This document shows, piece after piece, positions 1-7,151 of a DNA stretch of 10,466 nucleotides (positions within the stretch are counted from its first letter, which is position 1; each line of letters starts with the position of its first letter). The notes below the pieces were generated by a model, which had not been told where the DNA came from, did no database searches, and saw only the letters and a list, made by a program, of their open reading frames with translations. The translations under genes and the position numbers were made by a program. The stretch is from Minisyncoccota bacterium (GTDB lineage: Bacteria; Patescibacteriota; Minisyncoccia; Minisyncoccales; UBA5738): positions 1-10,466 of the forward strand of contig JALOQL010000052.1 of NCBI GenBank assembly GCA_025453415.1. Direction: 5' to 3'.

Positions 1-98
1 CCGGCGTGATCATGGGGAAAACTAATGTTGCTGAAAAAGGAGGCGTCGATTTTGACATCCAGCTTAATATAAAGGATGACGCTTTGCTGTCTAAATAG
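1..98 (+). CDS. C-terminal end of a PilN-like T4P assembly protein (partial)
   Basis: An open frame enters from the left edge (codons begin at base 3) and stops at TAG 96-98. The visible tail is about 31 residues long and ends in DIQLNIKDDALLSK. An alternating beta-strand-like tail followed directly by a pilO-like gene is what a PilN homologue would show, since pilN precedes pilO in nearly all T4P loci. PilN is a bitopic inner-membrane protein that pairs with PilO through ferredoxin-like periplasmic domains. The reading frame is certain; the PilN identity rests mostly on position, because too little sequence is present to recognise the fold. The gap to pilO is 54 bases. Confidence 0.6.
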   Translation, partial: GVIMGKTNVAEKGGVDFDIQLNIKDDALLSK

Positions 99-128
99 GC
101 CGGATTTGCTTCTATATAAAAAAATAAA

Positions 129-144
129 TTTGCCTGGCGGCAAA
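129..144 (+). other. Short hairpin just upstream of pilO
   Basis: TTTGCC (129-134) and GGCAAA (139-144) form a perfect 6-bp stem with the 4-base loop TGGC, ending 8 bases before the pilO ATG. It is followed by A residues, so it is not a + strand terminator. It could affect translation initiation of pilO, which has no Shine-Dalgarno sequence, or it could be chance. Confidence 0.3.
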
Positions 145-152
145 AAATAACT

Positions 153-755
153 ATGTCAAGAAATTATTTGGAAGCATTCGTTATCGCGCTCATGTCGGTT
201 GCGTTCGGTTTTTTTCTGACGTGGCCCGAATATGTCGCTTTACAGAGAGTAGAAACCGAGATCGCGGAGAAAAACGCCGAGATCCGGAGCCGCCAGGATT
301 ATTACAATAACCTGAAAAAGATTTCCAACGAACTGGAAGACTACCAGGAGAACCTGGAAAAGATAAGAACCGCTTTTCCGACCGGATCGGATGTTCCCGT
401 AATGATGAGCTTTGTCCAGGCGGCGGCGATGCAATCGGGCTTGATCATGAAAAGCATCGAGTATTCCGGTTCCGGCGAAGGCCCGGTCAATACGGCCAAA
501 AAAGCGGCCGGAGGGAAGGGGGACGCGGGGAAGTTGACGCTGCAGCAATATACCGTGGCCACGATGCTGGCCGGTAACTACGATAGCCTGAAGAATTTCC
601 TGGCAAAGATTGAGCACTCCAGTCGCTTGATCGGGACCGATAATTTGGGCATTACCGTTGCCAAAGAGAAAAAGGGTGCCGATGTCAAGAAGTCCGAAAC
701 GGAAGACAAGATTCTCGAATACAGCATCGATCTGTTCGCCAATTATTACCAGTGA
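153..755 (+). CDS. pilO: PilO-like type IV pilus inner-membrane alignment protein
   Basis: A 200-residue bitopic protein with the usual length and layout of PilO. It has a short cytoplasmic start, one membrane helix at about residues 6-23, a charged coiled-coil stretch at about 28-73 (heptad-like, rich in E, K and N), then a globular periplasmic part from about 82 to 198. The family-typical stretch with P-x-x-S-D-V-P and an SGL turn lies near 76-97. A Gly/Lys/Ala-rich low-complexity loop at about 105-128 interrupts the globular domain. PilO dimerises with PilN and links the platform to the rest of the envelope machine. Order after the PilN-like tail and before pilB supports the call. There is no clear Shine-Dalgarno sequence before the ATG; the start is chosen because it immediately precedes the membrane helix. 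Stop is TGA. Confidence 0.75.
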   Translation: MSRNYLEAFVIALMSVAFGFFLTWPEYVALQRVETEIAEKNAEIRSRQDYYNNLKKISNELEDYQENLEKIRTAFPTGSDVPVMMSFVQAAAMQSGLIMKSIEYSGSGEGPVNTAKKAAGGKGDAGKLTLQQYTVATMLAGNYDSLKNFLAKIEHSSRLIGTDNLGITVAKEKKGADVKKSETEDKILEYSIDLFANYYQ

Positions 756-797
756 TGCTTCTTCGCGGGATGTTTATAAAAATATAATCCAAATTTT

Positions 798-1115
798 ATG
801 GCAATTACTTTCGAAGAAAGAAGCAACACCGGGAAGATGATCGCGTCTATCCTGGCGGTGCTGGTTTTGTTGGGTGCGGCGGGATTTTTCGCCTGGAAGT
901 ATATGGTGCCGGAAAATACAGTGCCGGTAGCTTCGCCAACCGACAAAGACGGTTTCGACGAAAAAACGCTGACCGATGCGCGTATCGACGAGTTGGAACT
1001 TTTCCCGGAAGTGCCGCCTTCGTCAGTCCCTGCCGGAAAGCTCAATCCTTTTTCGGAATCGACCGCGACGTCGAGTATCGAAGCCGAGCCTGTCGCCGTG
1101 CCGGTCGTAGAATAG
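798..1115 (+). CDS. Small single-pass membrane protein of the pilus locus, possibly PilP/GspC-like linker
   Basis: A 105-residue protein: about 13 cytoplasmic residues, one membrane helix at about 14-35, then an acidic, proline-rich, probably disordered extracytoplasmic tail. The tail contains L-F-P-E-V-P (about 68-73) and G-K-L-N-P-F (80-85). No enzymatic motif is visible. The GxxNPF motif resembles the (R/K)-(D/N)-P-F signature at the start of the periplasmic regions of PilP and GspC proteins, and the slot between pilO and pilB is where pilP would sit in a pilMNOPQ order. However, the HR/beta domain that normally follows is absent: only about 20 residues remain after the motif. It may therefore be a reduced linker that tethers PilN/PilO to other envelope parts. 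Function is inferred; the topology is clear. A TATAAT at 783-788 lies 9 bases before the ATG. Confidence 0.65.
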   Translation: MAITFEERSNTGKMIASILAVLVLLGAAGFFAWKYMVPENTVPVASPTDKDGFDEKTLTDARIDELELFPEVPPSSVPAGKLNPFSESTATSSIEAEPVAVPVVE

Positions 1116-1167
1116 AGGTGTTCGTCCAGCCGCGTATGGTCGCGGCAGGCAATTACCGTGGGGGAAA

Positions 1168-2922
1168 ATGTCTTTTTTAACCAAAAAATTAGTCGATAAT
1201 AAAATTATCGACGCCGAGCAAGCCGCGGCCGTGGAGGCCGAAGTGGCAAAAAATCCCGCCAAGACCGAGGAGGAAATTTTGGTTGCGCGGGGAATGGTGG
1301 GTGAAGAAGAGCTGTTCCAGATCAAGAGCGCGACTTTGGGAGTCCCGTTCGTTGCGGTCCAACCCGAGGATATATCCCTGGAAGTTTTAAAGACAATCCC
1401 GGAGGAGACCGCCAAGTTCTACCGCATGATCCCTCTCGGTGAGAAAAAATCCCAGATCATCATCGGTATGGTTTCTCCGGAGGATTTCAAGGCGCAGGAA
1501 GCGCTCAAATTTTTGGCGCGCAAAAGCGGATTTTCCTACGAAGTCGTTTTGATTACGGCCCGGATCTTCAATACGGTTTTGGGGAAATACCGCGATCTGA
1601 AGAAAGAGGTGGGTGCCGCGCTGGAAGAATTCCAGGAAGAAGAGACCGAGACCGAAACCACCCGGGGAAAACAGACCGATGTTGCTTCGGTCGAGGAAGC
1701 GCCCATCGCCAAGATTGTCAACGTCATCATCCGCAACGCCATTGACGGCAACGCTTCCGATATCCACATCGAGCCCAGCCGCACCAAATTGCGGGTGCGG
1801 TTCCGTGTCATGGGTGAGTTGTATTCGTCACTGTTCCTGCCGTTGAATATCGCCACCGCGGTTCTGGCGCGCATCAAGATCATGTCGAACATGAAGATCG
1901 ACGAAAATCGCGTGCCCCAGGACGGACGTTTTTCCATGAAACTGGAATCGAAGAGCATGGATTTCCGCGTTTCCACGCTGCCGACGGCCTTGGGCGAGAA
2001 GGTCGTTATGAGAATTTTGGATCCGGACGTTGGTTTCAAGACGTTCGAAGACTTGGGCTTGGACGGCCGCAATTTGGAGCTGATGCGCAAGGCCATCGAC
2101 GAGCCTTTTGGGTTGATTTTGGTGACCGGGCCCACCGGTTCGGGTAAAAGCACGACGCTCTACGCCGTGCTGCAGGAGGTCAATAACGACAAGGTCAATA
2201 TTATTTCCCTGGAAGATCCGGTCGAGTATTTTTGCGACGGCGTCAACCAATCGCAGGTCAGGCCCGAGATCGGTTTCGATTTCGCCTCGGGTTTGCGTTC
2301 GATTCTGCGCCAGGACCCGGACATTATCATGGTCGGCGAGGTCCGCGACGAGGAAACCGCCATGCTGACCATACATTCGTCCCTTACCGGCCACTTGGTT
2401 TTGAGCACGCTCCATACCAACGATTCTTTGGGCGTGGTGCCTCGTTTGGTGGATTTGAAAGTGCAGAATTATCTCATCCCTTCGACGCTGACTCTGGCCA
2501 TTGCCCAGCGCTTGGTGCGGCGGTTGTGTCCCGATTGCAAAAGAAAGGTGCCCGCCAAGGGCTATCTGAAGGAAAAGATCGTTGCGGAATTTAAAGACAT
2601 ACCGGTAACTTCCCGCGGCGATTTAAATACCGATGACCCGCTTTACGTATGGGAGCCGGTCGGTTGTCCCAAGTGCAACCGCCAAGGGTTTTCGGGTCGG
2701 GTAGGTATTTTCGAGGCGCTGGAAATGACCCCGGAGCTGGGCGAGATCGTCCTGACCAGCCTTTCGGAACAGGCACTGAAAGCCGAAGGCCGGCGCCAGG
2801 GTCTGATCACGATGCGCCAGGACGGCGTTTTGAAGGCAATGAGGGGGGTAACCACCATCGAAGAGGTTCTCAAGGCGACCGAGGAAGATATTATGGCGGT
2901 GGTCAATGAAAAGCAAAATTAA
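1168..2922 (+). CDS. pilB: PilB/GspE-family type IV pilus extension ATPase
   Basis: A 584-residue hexameric cytoplasmic ATPase that powers pilin polymerisation through the PilC platform. The N-terminal GspE-N/MshEN-like region spans about 1-150, followed by an acidic linker (about 150-172). The ATPase core follows: NASDIHIEP at about 194-202, Walker A GPTGSGKSTT at 321-330 (Lys327), an Asp box with LEDPVEY at about 350-356, Walker B DPDIIMVGE at 383-391, and a His box around H-L-V-L-S-T-L-H. A zinc-type CxxC pair at 454/457 and 500/503 marks PilB/GspE and separates it from PilT. The pair spacing, 42 residues, is long. GIFEAL and an IT-MRQDG C-terminal signature complete the family pattern. 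This gene has a purine-rich GGGGGAAA directly before its ATG, the best ribosome-binding site in the window. It sits 52 bases after the small membrane protein gene. Confidence 0.96.
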   Translation: MSFLTKKLVDNKIIDAEQAAAVEAEVAKNPAKTEEEILVARGMVGEEELFQIKSATLGVPFVAVQPEDISLEVLKTIPEETAKFYRMIPLGEKKSQIIIGMVSPEDFKAQEALKFLARKSGFSYEVVLITARIFNTVLGKYRDLKKEVGAALEEFQEEETETETTRGKQTDVASVEEAPIAKIVNVIIRNAIDGNASDIHIEPSRTKLRVRFRVMGELYSSLFLPLNIATAVLARIKIMSNMKIDENRVPQDGRFSMKLESKSMDFRVSTLPTALGEKVVMRILDPDVGFKTFEDLGLDGRNLELMRKAIDEPFGLILVTGPTGSGKSTTLYAVLQEVNNDKVNIISLEDPVEYFCDGVNQSQVRPEIGFDFASGLRSILRQDPDIIMVGEVRDEETAMLTIHSSLTGHLVLSTLHTNDSLGVVPRLVDLKVQNYLIPSTLTLAIAQRLVRRLCPDCKRKVPAKGYLKEKIVAEFKDIPVTSRGDLNTDDPLYVWEPVGCPKCNRQGFSGRVGIFEALEMTPELGEIVLTSLSEQALKAEGRRQGLITMRQDGVLKAMRGVTTIEEVLKATEEDIMAVVNEKQN

Positions 2923-2948
2923 GTTTTCTTTTTCCGGTGGAATTGAGT

Positions 2949-2954
2949 TATAAT
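2949..2954 (+). promoter_or_regulatory. TATAAT -10-like box before the receiver gene
   Basis: A perfect TATAAT lies 33 bases upstream of the receiver ATG, in the short gap after pilB. No convincing -35 hexamer sits at 16-18 bases (only a T-rich TTTCTT-like stretch at 2925-2930). It could let the receiver be expressed apart from pilB. The AT-rich gap makes chance plausible. Confidence 0.35.
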
Positions 2955-2987
2955 ATCTGATAAGGACAGTTGCAATAATATAAAAAT

Positions 2988-3404
2988 ATGGCTGCCACAA
3001 AACTGGAAGGGGTGAGAAAAATACTGGTCGTGGAGGACGATCCTTTTTTGTCGGATATCTACAATACGAAACTTAAACAGACGGGTTTTGACGTCGATTT
3101 GGCGATGACCGGGGAAGAGTGTCTGCAGAAGCTGGCTACCAATAAATATGACCTAATGGTGCTGGATATCGTCCTTCCCCAGGTGGACGGTTGGGAAATA
3201 TTGTCGCGGGTGCGGGAGATGCGGCAGCAAAAAACGAATCCCAATGTGGAAGGCTTGAAAATAATTATCCTTTCCAATCTGGGCCAGAAGGAGGAGATCA
3301 AAAAAGGATTGGATCTGGGCGCAAACGGTTTCATGATCAAGGCGCATTTTACGCCCAGCGAAGTGGCTCAGGAGATAAACAAGGCCTTGGGTGCAACCGG
3401 TTAA
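2988..3404 (+). CDS. Stand-alone CheY-like response regulator receiver protein
   Basis: A 138-residue single receiver domain with no DNA-binding or enzymatic output domain. The acidic pocket is E16/D17/D18, the phosphoacceptor is D60 (in DLMVLDIVLP), the switch Ser is S96 (IILSN), and the conserved Lys is K118 (GFMIKAH). All CheY catalytic positions are therefore present, so the protein should accept phosphate from a histidine kinase. No kinase gene is in the window. It lies between pilB (65 bases upstream) and pilT (120 bases downstream). PilG/PilH-type receivers in Pseudomonas and related cyanobacterial proteins control the extension and retraction motors, so control of pilus activity by protein-protein contact is a reasonable inference. 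The ATG has no close Shine-Dalgarno sequence. The first 10 residues are probably a flexible lead-in to beta1 (KILVVEDD). Confidence 0.93.
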   Translation: MAATKLEGVRKILVVEDDPFLSDIYNTKLKQTGFDVDLAMTGEECLQKLATNKYDLMVLDIVLPQVDGWEILSRVREMRQQKTNPNVEGLKIIILSNLGQKEEIKKGLDLGANGFMIKAHFTPSEVAQEINKALGATG

Positions 3405-3524
3405 AATGCGAAGTTAAAGGATCAAAAATCGAAATTAAGGAAAATATATAACATTTTATTTTTATAGAGCAAAACTTAAATTCCAAAATTTTTCATTTCG
3501 ATAGTTCAATTTTGAATTAATTTC

Positions 3525-4595
3525 ATGAATACAACCGATTATTCTCAGTTGTTGGAAAAGTATCTGGATATCACGATCCAGAAGGACGCTTCCGACCTCC
3601 ATATGGCGGCCGGTTATCCGCCGATCGTCCGCATTAACGGCGAGCTGTGGGCGGTTCCCAAGGAGCCGTCTCTTTCCGCGCGCGACAGCCAGGGATTGGC
3701 GTTTGCGTTGATGAGCGTCGACCAGCAGAACCAGTTTTTAAAATTCAAGGAAATCGATTTTTCCTATTCCTTCCACGACAAGAACCGTTTCCGCGTCAAT
3801 ATCTTTTTTCAGAGAGGATGCATCTCCTGCGCGCTACGCCTTATTCCGACCAAGATTCGCACGGTCAAGGAATTGAAATTGCCGCCGGTGATGATGCAAT
3901 TCACCGAGGCGGCGCAGGGGTTTGTGCTGATCACCGGACCGGCGTCGCACGGGAAATCAACCACTTTGGCGGCACTGATCGACCAGATCAACCATTCGCG
4001 GTGCGACCATATCATCACCATCGAGGACCCCATTGAATACCTGTTCAAGCCCGACTGTTCGGTTATCGAGCAGCGCGAGCTCAATTCCGATACCTATTCG
4101 TTTTCCATGGCGTTGAGGTCAATGTTTCGCCAGGATCCGGACGTTATTATGATCGGTGAAATGCGCGATACCGAGACCATCGGTACGGCACTGACCGCGG
4201 CGGAAACCGGACACTTGGTATTTGCGACCCTGCACACAAACTCCGCTCCTCAAAGTATCCATCGCATCGTTGATTCCTTCCCGGCCGAACAGCAATCGCA
4301 GATCCGGGCGCAGCTTTCCTCGTCATTATTGGGTATTGCTTCGCAAAGGCTGATTCAGTCAAACAAGGGCGGCATGGTGCCGGCTTGCGAGATACTTTTC
4401 AACAATTTTGCCGTGGGGAATTTGATTCGCGAGAATAAGATCCACGAGATACCGCTTATCATCGAAACCTCATCCAAGTCGGGGATGATCTCCTTGAACA
4501 AATCTCTGGCGGAGCTGGTAAAAAGCGGTGAAATCTCTCTGGAAAAGGCGCTTTCGTATTCGCTTAATCCGCATGAGCTCGAGGCGATCATCTGA
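3525..4595 (+). CDS. pilT: PilT-family pilus retraction ATPase
   Basis: A 356-residue cytoplasmic hexameric ATPase of normal PilT length. The PAS-like N-domain has DASDLHMAAGYPP (about 21-33). The core contains a Walker A of unusual sequence, GPASHGKSTT at 138-147 (Lys144), an Asp box TIEDPIEY (165-172), Walker B DPDVIMIGE at 204-212 followed by MRD, and a His box at 230-237 (HLVFATLH). Near the C-terminus it has AVGNLIRE (296-303), the PilT signature normally read as AIRNLIRE, with Gly in place of the first Arg. The absence of the CxxC zinc pair and the presence of this signature separate it from PilB. PilT disassembles pili and drives twitching, attachment and DNA uptake. A PilU-like accessory role cannot be excluded. 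There is no Shine-Dalgarno sequence; the ATG follows an AT-rich gap. Confidence 0.94.
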   Translation: MNTTDYSQLLEKYLDITIQKDASDLHMAAGYPPIVRINGELWAVPKEPSLSARDSQGLAFALMSVDQQNQFLKFKEIDFSYSFHDKNRFRVNIFFQRGCISCALRLIPTKIRTVKELKLPPVMMQFTEAAQGFVLITGPASHGKSTTLAALIDQINHSRCDHIITIEDPIEYLFKPDCSVIEQRELNSDTYSFSMALRSMFRQDPDVIMIGEMRDTETIGTALTAAETGHLVFATLHTNSAPQSIHRIVDSFPAEQQSQIRAQLSSSLLGIASQRLIQSNKGGMVPACEILFNNFAVGNLIRENKIHEIPLIIETSSKSGMISLNKSLAELVKSGEISLEKALSYSLNPHELEAII

Positions 4596-4650
4596 AGCGG
4601 GGCGTTTTTTCGCGAATGGGATTCTTAACGCTTAACAGTACTCAGCGACC

Positions 4651-5856
4651 ATGAAGTTCAATTATCAAGCAAGAACAAAGGACGGCCAAGTCAAAACGGG
4701 TTCAATCGAGGCGGGTTCGGCGCAGTCCGCGGCCGAGATTCTCCGGCGGGACGGTTTTTTCGTGACCTTTTTGGGCGGCGAGCGTGAAAAGATTTCCCAA
4801 AAGATGCATTTTTTCGAAGGGGTTTCGGGCAAGGAAGTTGCCGTTTTTTCGCGTCAGCTGGCGGTGATGTTTGCGGCCAATGTTTCTTTGATCGAGGCTT
4901 TGCGCACGATCGGTGGTCAGCTGAGTAACCAGGCATTCCGCGAGAAGATTTTGAAAATATCGCAGATTGTCGAGGCCGGTTCGCCGCTGTCGGCCGCTTT
5001 AGCCAGGTACTCTGACATTTTCTCCCCTTTTTTCATCGCAATGGTTCGCGCCGGTGAAGTTTCGGGCAATCTTTCCGAGCAGTTCAACTACCTGGCTGAT
5101 TATTTGGAAAAACAATACTATTTGGCCGGCAAGATTAAAGGTGCCTTGATTTACCCGGCGGTTATTTTGGTGGTGATGATATCGGTATTGTTTTTACTGA
5201 GCTATTTCGTGATGCCTAACCTTGTCTCCATGCTTACCGGAATGAGCGTCGAATTGCCGCCGCTGACCAAGTTTGTGATCAATTTTACCAACTTCATCCG
5301 GGGAATAGGCGGTATCATTCTTCTTCTGTCCATGATCGGTGTCGTGGTGATAATCATGCGTTTTTCGCGGACCAGGACCGGGAAGCAATTTTTCGACGAA
5401 CTGGTCTTGCGCATCCCGGCGGTGCGGGACTTGCTTAAAATGCTTTATATCAGCCGGTTCGCCGACAACTTGTCGACGCTGATCACCGGCGGTATTCCGA
5501 TTACGCAGGCGCTGGAGATTACCGGCACGATCGTGGGAAATAATGTTTACCGCGACGTTATATTGAAGACTTGCGACGGCGTGCGCAAAGGCCAGACGGT
5601 TTCCGCGGTACTTTTCGGCTATCCCGAACTATTCCCGGTGATGTTTTCGCAGATGATCCTGGTCGGGGAACAGACCGGTTCGCTGGATAAAAGTTTGAAG
5701 GTGATGGTCGCTTTTTACGAGAAGGAGACCGAAAGGGCCATTGATTCTATGCTGATTCTTATTGAGCCGGTCATGATCTTGGTTTTGGGCTTGATTGTGG
5801 GTGGCGTGGTGGCATCGGTCATGATACCCCTTTACCAGTCGATGGGAAACGTATAG
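4651..5856 (+). CDS. pilC: PilC/GspF-family pilus platform membrane protein
   Basis: A 401-residue inner-membrane protein of standard PilC length, made of two T2SSF domains (about 64-187 and 265-390). Both carry the repeated signature: R-A-G-E-V-S-G-N-L (133-141) in the first and V-G-E-Q-T-G-S-L (338-345) in the second. Membrane helices are at about 166-188, 218-237 and 368-391, the usual three-helix layout. The N-terminal FNYQARTKDGQVKTG stretch is a typical PilC opening. PilC sits at the base of the pilus, is turned by PilB or PilT, and transfers pilins between membrane and fibre. The gene follows pilT by 55 bases, in the familiar pilB-pilT-pilC order. The ATG has no obvious Shine-Dalgarno sequence. 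Stop is TAG. Confidence 0.96.
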   Translation: MKFNYQARTKDGQVKTGSIEAGSAQSAAEILRRDGFFVTFLGGEREKISQKMHFFEGVSGKEVAVFSRQLAVMFAANVSLIEALRTIGGQLSNQAFREKILKISQIVEAGSPLSAALARYSDIFSPFFIAMVRAGEVSGNLSEQFNYLADYLEKQYYLAGKIKGALIYPAVILVVMISVLFLLSYFVMPNLVSMLTGMSVELPPLTKFVINFTNFIRGIGGIILLLSMIGVVVIIMRFSRTRTGKQFFDELVLRIPAVRDLLKMLYISRFADNLSTLITGGIPITQALEITGTIVGNNVYRDVILKTCDGVRKGQTVSAVLFGYPELFPVMFSQMILVGEQTGSLDKSLKVMVAFYEKETERAIDSMLILIEPVMILVLGLIVGGVVASVMIPLYQSMGNV

Positions 5857-5889
5857 CGCTCCGTTCGCGCGAATGGGGATATTGTTGCG

Positions 5890-5918
5890 TTGCGCCGATG
5901 CGAATTTGGCTTTACAAT
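5890..5918 (+). promoter_or_regulatory. Putative sigma70-type promoter of the first pilin gene
   Basis: TTGCGC (5890-5895) and TACAAT (5913-5918) are separated by exactly 17 bases, giving a predicted transcription start near 5925 and a leader of about 14 bases before the ATG at 5939. This is the best-spaced -35/-10 pair in the window. It would give the abundant pilin subunit its own transcript, separate from the motor genes. Confidence 0.5.
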
Positions 5919-5938
5919 GAATTATCAGTTCTAAATCC

Positions 5939-6457
5939 ATGTTCTCTGCAAGCAAAAAAGACAAAGGTTTTACTCTTATTGAACTACTGGTGGTGGTGGC
6001 GATCATCGGACTTCTGGCAAGTATGGTGCTGGTATCGATGACCGATTCCCGCGCCAAGGCGCGCGATTCGCGGCGCCTGACCGATTTCCGTTCCATCATT
6101 CCTTCAATGGAGTCGGTCATGAATGACGATAATTTATACGCGAAGAGCGCTGAATCGATCGGTATTATTCCGGCGGTCACCAACAATATGGGATTCCAGT
6201 ATCTGGCGCCGATGAACGATCCTCTGGACAATGCTCAGTATAGGTATGTCTGGATCGACAATACCGTTGCTTGCCCGGCGGCGCGTCTGGCCGCGGCCAA
6301 ATATTACTGCGCGATCGCAAAAATGGAGATTAAAGGAAATTGCGCGGCCGGAGAATACCATTATTTTGTGGTAAACCAAGCCCAGCAGAAGGAAATTTGC
6401 GATTCCACCGATTATGTGGCCAATCCTCCCGATTGCGGAGTTTGCGCCCAATGGTAG
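5939..6457 (+). CDS. Type IV prepilin (pilin 1)
   Basis: A 172-residue class III (type IV) prepilin. The leader is short and basic, with PilD cleavage expected between G10 and F11 (KG/FTLIE). E15 is the Glu+5 needed for assembly, and the hydrophobic helix runs from about 11 to 34. The C-terminal globular domain is unlike that of the next two pilins except for the post-helix R-x-K-A-R-D-S-R-R stretch. It holds six cysteines in the last third (VAC, YYC, GNC, EIC, PDC, VC), enough for three disulfides, and ends in CGVCAQW. It could be the major or a minor pilin; the sequence alone does not decide. It follows pilC by 82 bases with its own likely promoter. There is no Shine-Dalgarno sequence before the ATG. 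Confidence 0.9.
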   Translation: MFSASKKDKGFTLIELLVVVAIIGLLASMVLVSMTDSRAKARDSRRLTDFRSIIPSMESVMNDDNLYAKSAESIGIIPAVTNNMGFQYLAPMNDPLDNAQYRYVWIDNTVACPAARLAAAKYYCAIAKMEIKGNCAAGEYHYFVVNQAQQKEICDSTDYVANPPDCGVCAQW

Positions 6458-6472
6458 CGTCTTTCGAGGGAT

Positions 6473-6500
6473 TTTACTAAAAAAATAAAAAGATTATAAT
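6473..6500 (+). promoter_or_regulatory. Putative promoter between pilin 1 and pilin 2
   Basis: A perfect TATAAT at 6495-6500 is preceded at 16 bases by TTTACT (6473-6478), a 4/6 match to TTGACA. It sits in the AT-rich 117-base gap and would give pilin 2 an untranslated leader of about 65 bases. The weak -35 keeps confidence modest. Confidence 0.4.
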
Positions 6501-6574
6501 TTAATTAACAATGAGGGTTAGCATTGGAAAGGTCGAGGCAATTTAAATATTAAAATAATCAAGAAATCAATAAA

Positions 6575-7102
6575 ATGAAGACAACCAAACAGGGTTTTAC
6601 TCTTATTGAGCTATTGGTGGTCATTGCGATCATCGGTATTCTGGCCGGTATGGTGCTGGTATCGATGGGTGGCGCAAGGTCGAAAGCTCGCGACGCGAAA
6701 AGGCAATCGGACATGAGGCAATTGATTTCGGCCGAGGAGATGCATTATGGTTCGCAGGATACGTATATGTCCTTTGATCCCACGGTGGGCGGTCCATATA
6801 TGCCTACGACGATCGCTGATGGTGCGTCGACATTTTTAAGCGTCCCGGCGGATCCGGGGGGCGGTACGTTGGCGAATTGCGATGCGTTGGCTCCGGCTTA
6901 TACCTATTGCTCGGTCGGCAATTCGACTGCGTTGCAAAACTTCTGTTTCTACGCCAAGTTGGAAAATGGGATCGGCAACAAGGCTGCTCCCTGCAACGTT
7001 CCCAACGCGCCTTGTACTTACATGACGGCGACCCATGCGGGTACCTTCTATAGGATGACAAAGCCTACTACGATGGCGGAATGCACTACGGGCGTGCAAT
7101 AA
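6575..7102 (+). CDS. Type IV prepilin (pilin 2)
   Basis: A 175-residue prepilin with a 7-residue leader MKTTKQG, predicted cleavage G7/F8 and Glu+5 at E12. A complete hydrophobic helix (about 8-31) is followed by GGARSKARD. The globular part has DPGGG, TYC, FCFYAKLENGIGNK and THAGTFY, and six cysteines. This is the best major-pilin candidate: it has the shortest leader, a canonical helix, a likely promoter of its own and a strong terminator right after it. Abundance cannot be shown from sequence. Its globular domain aligns along its length with pilin 3 (same DPGGG, AYTYC, YAxLENxIxNK and GTFY landmarks and matching cysteines), so the two are tandem paralogues. The 5' end also shares long nucleotide identity with pilin 1. 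Confidence 0.92.
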   Translation: MKTTKQGFTLIELLVVIAIIGILAGMVLVSMGGARSKARDAKRQSDMRQLISAEEMHYGSQDTYMSFDPTVGGPYMPTTIADGASTFLSVPADPGGGTLANCDALAPAYTYCSVGNSTALQNFCFYAKLENGIGNKAAPCNVPNAPCTYMTATHAGTFYRMTKPTTMAECTTGVQ

Positions 7103-7114
7103 TTTCGCGAAATT
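7101..7114. repeat. 14-bp perfect palindrome at the pilin 2 stop codon
   Basis: AATTTCGCGAAATT is its own reverse complement and overlaps the last two bases of the pilin 2 TAA. With no loop it is better viewed as a dyad site or the foot of the downstream terminator region than as a hairpin. Function unknown. Confidence 0.45.
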
Positions 7115-7120
7115 GCAAGG

Positions 7121-7150
7121 CCGCTTCTTTCCAAGAGAGAAGCGGTTTTT
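7121..7150 (+). terminator. Intrinsic terminator after pilin 2
   Basis: CCGCTTCT (7121-7128) pairs perfectly with AGAAGCGG (7138-7145) across a 9-base loop and is followed directly by TTTTT (7146-7150). It begins 18 bases after the pilin 2 stop. This is a classic rho-independent terminator and should end the pilin transcript. Confidence 0.85.
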
Positions 7151-7151
7151 G

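Noticed and set aside
1536..2153. Minus-strand open frame of 205 residues opposite pilB
   Set aside because: It is antisense to conserved pilB motifs and Ser/Arg-rich, as expected for a shadow frame.
3480..3524. TTCAATTTTGAA dyad upstream of pilT as an operator
   Set aside because: It is short, made only of AT-rich sequence and lies in a very AT-rich gap, so chance is sufficient.
4611..5877. CGCGAATGGG repeated after pilT (4611-4620) and after pilC (5868-5877)
   Set aside because: Only ten bases, no further similarity around them, and no hairpin or T-run; probably coincidence.
5629..6231. Minus-strand open frame of 200 residues across the pilC-pilin 1 junction
   Set aside because: It covers two well-supported + strand genes and a probable promoter, with no plausible product.
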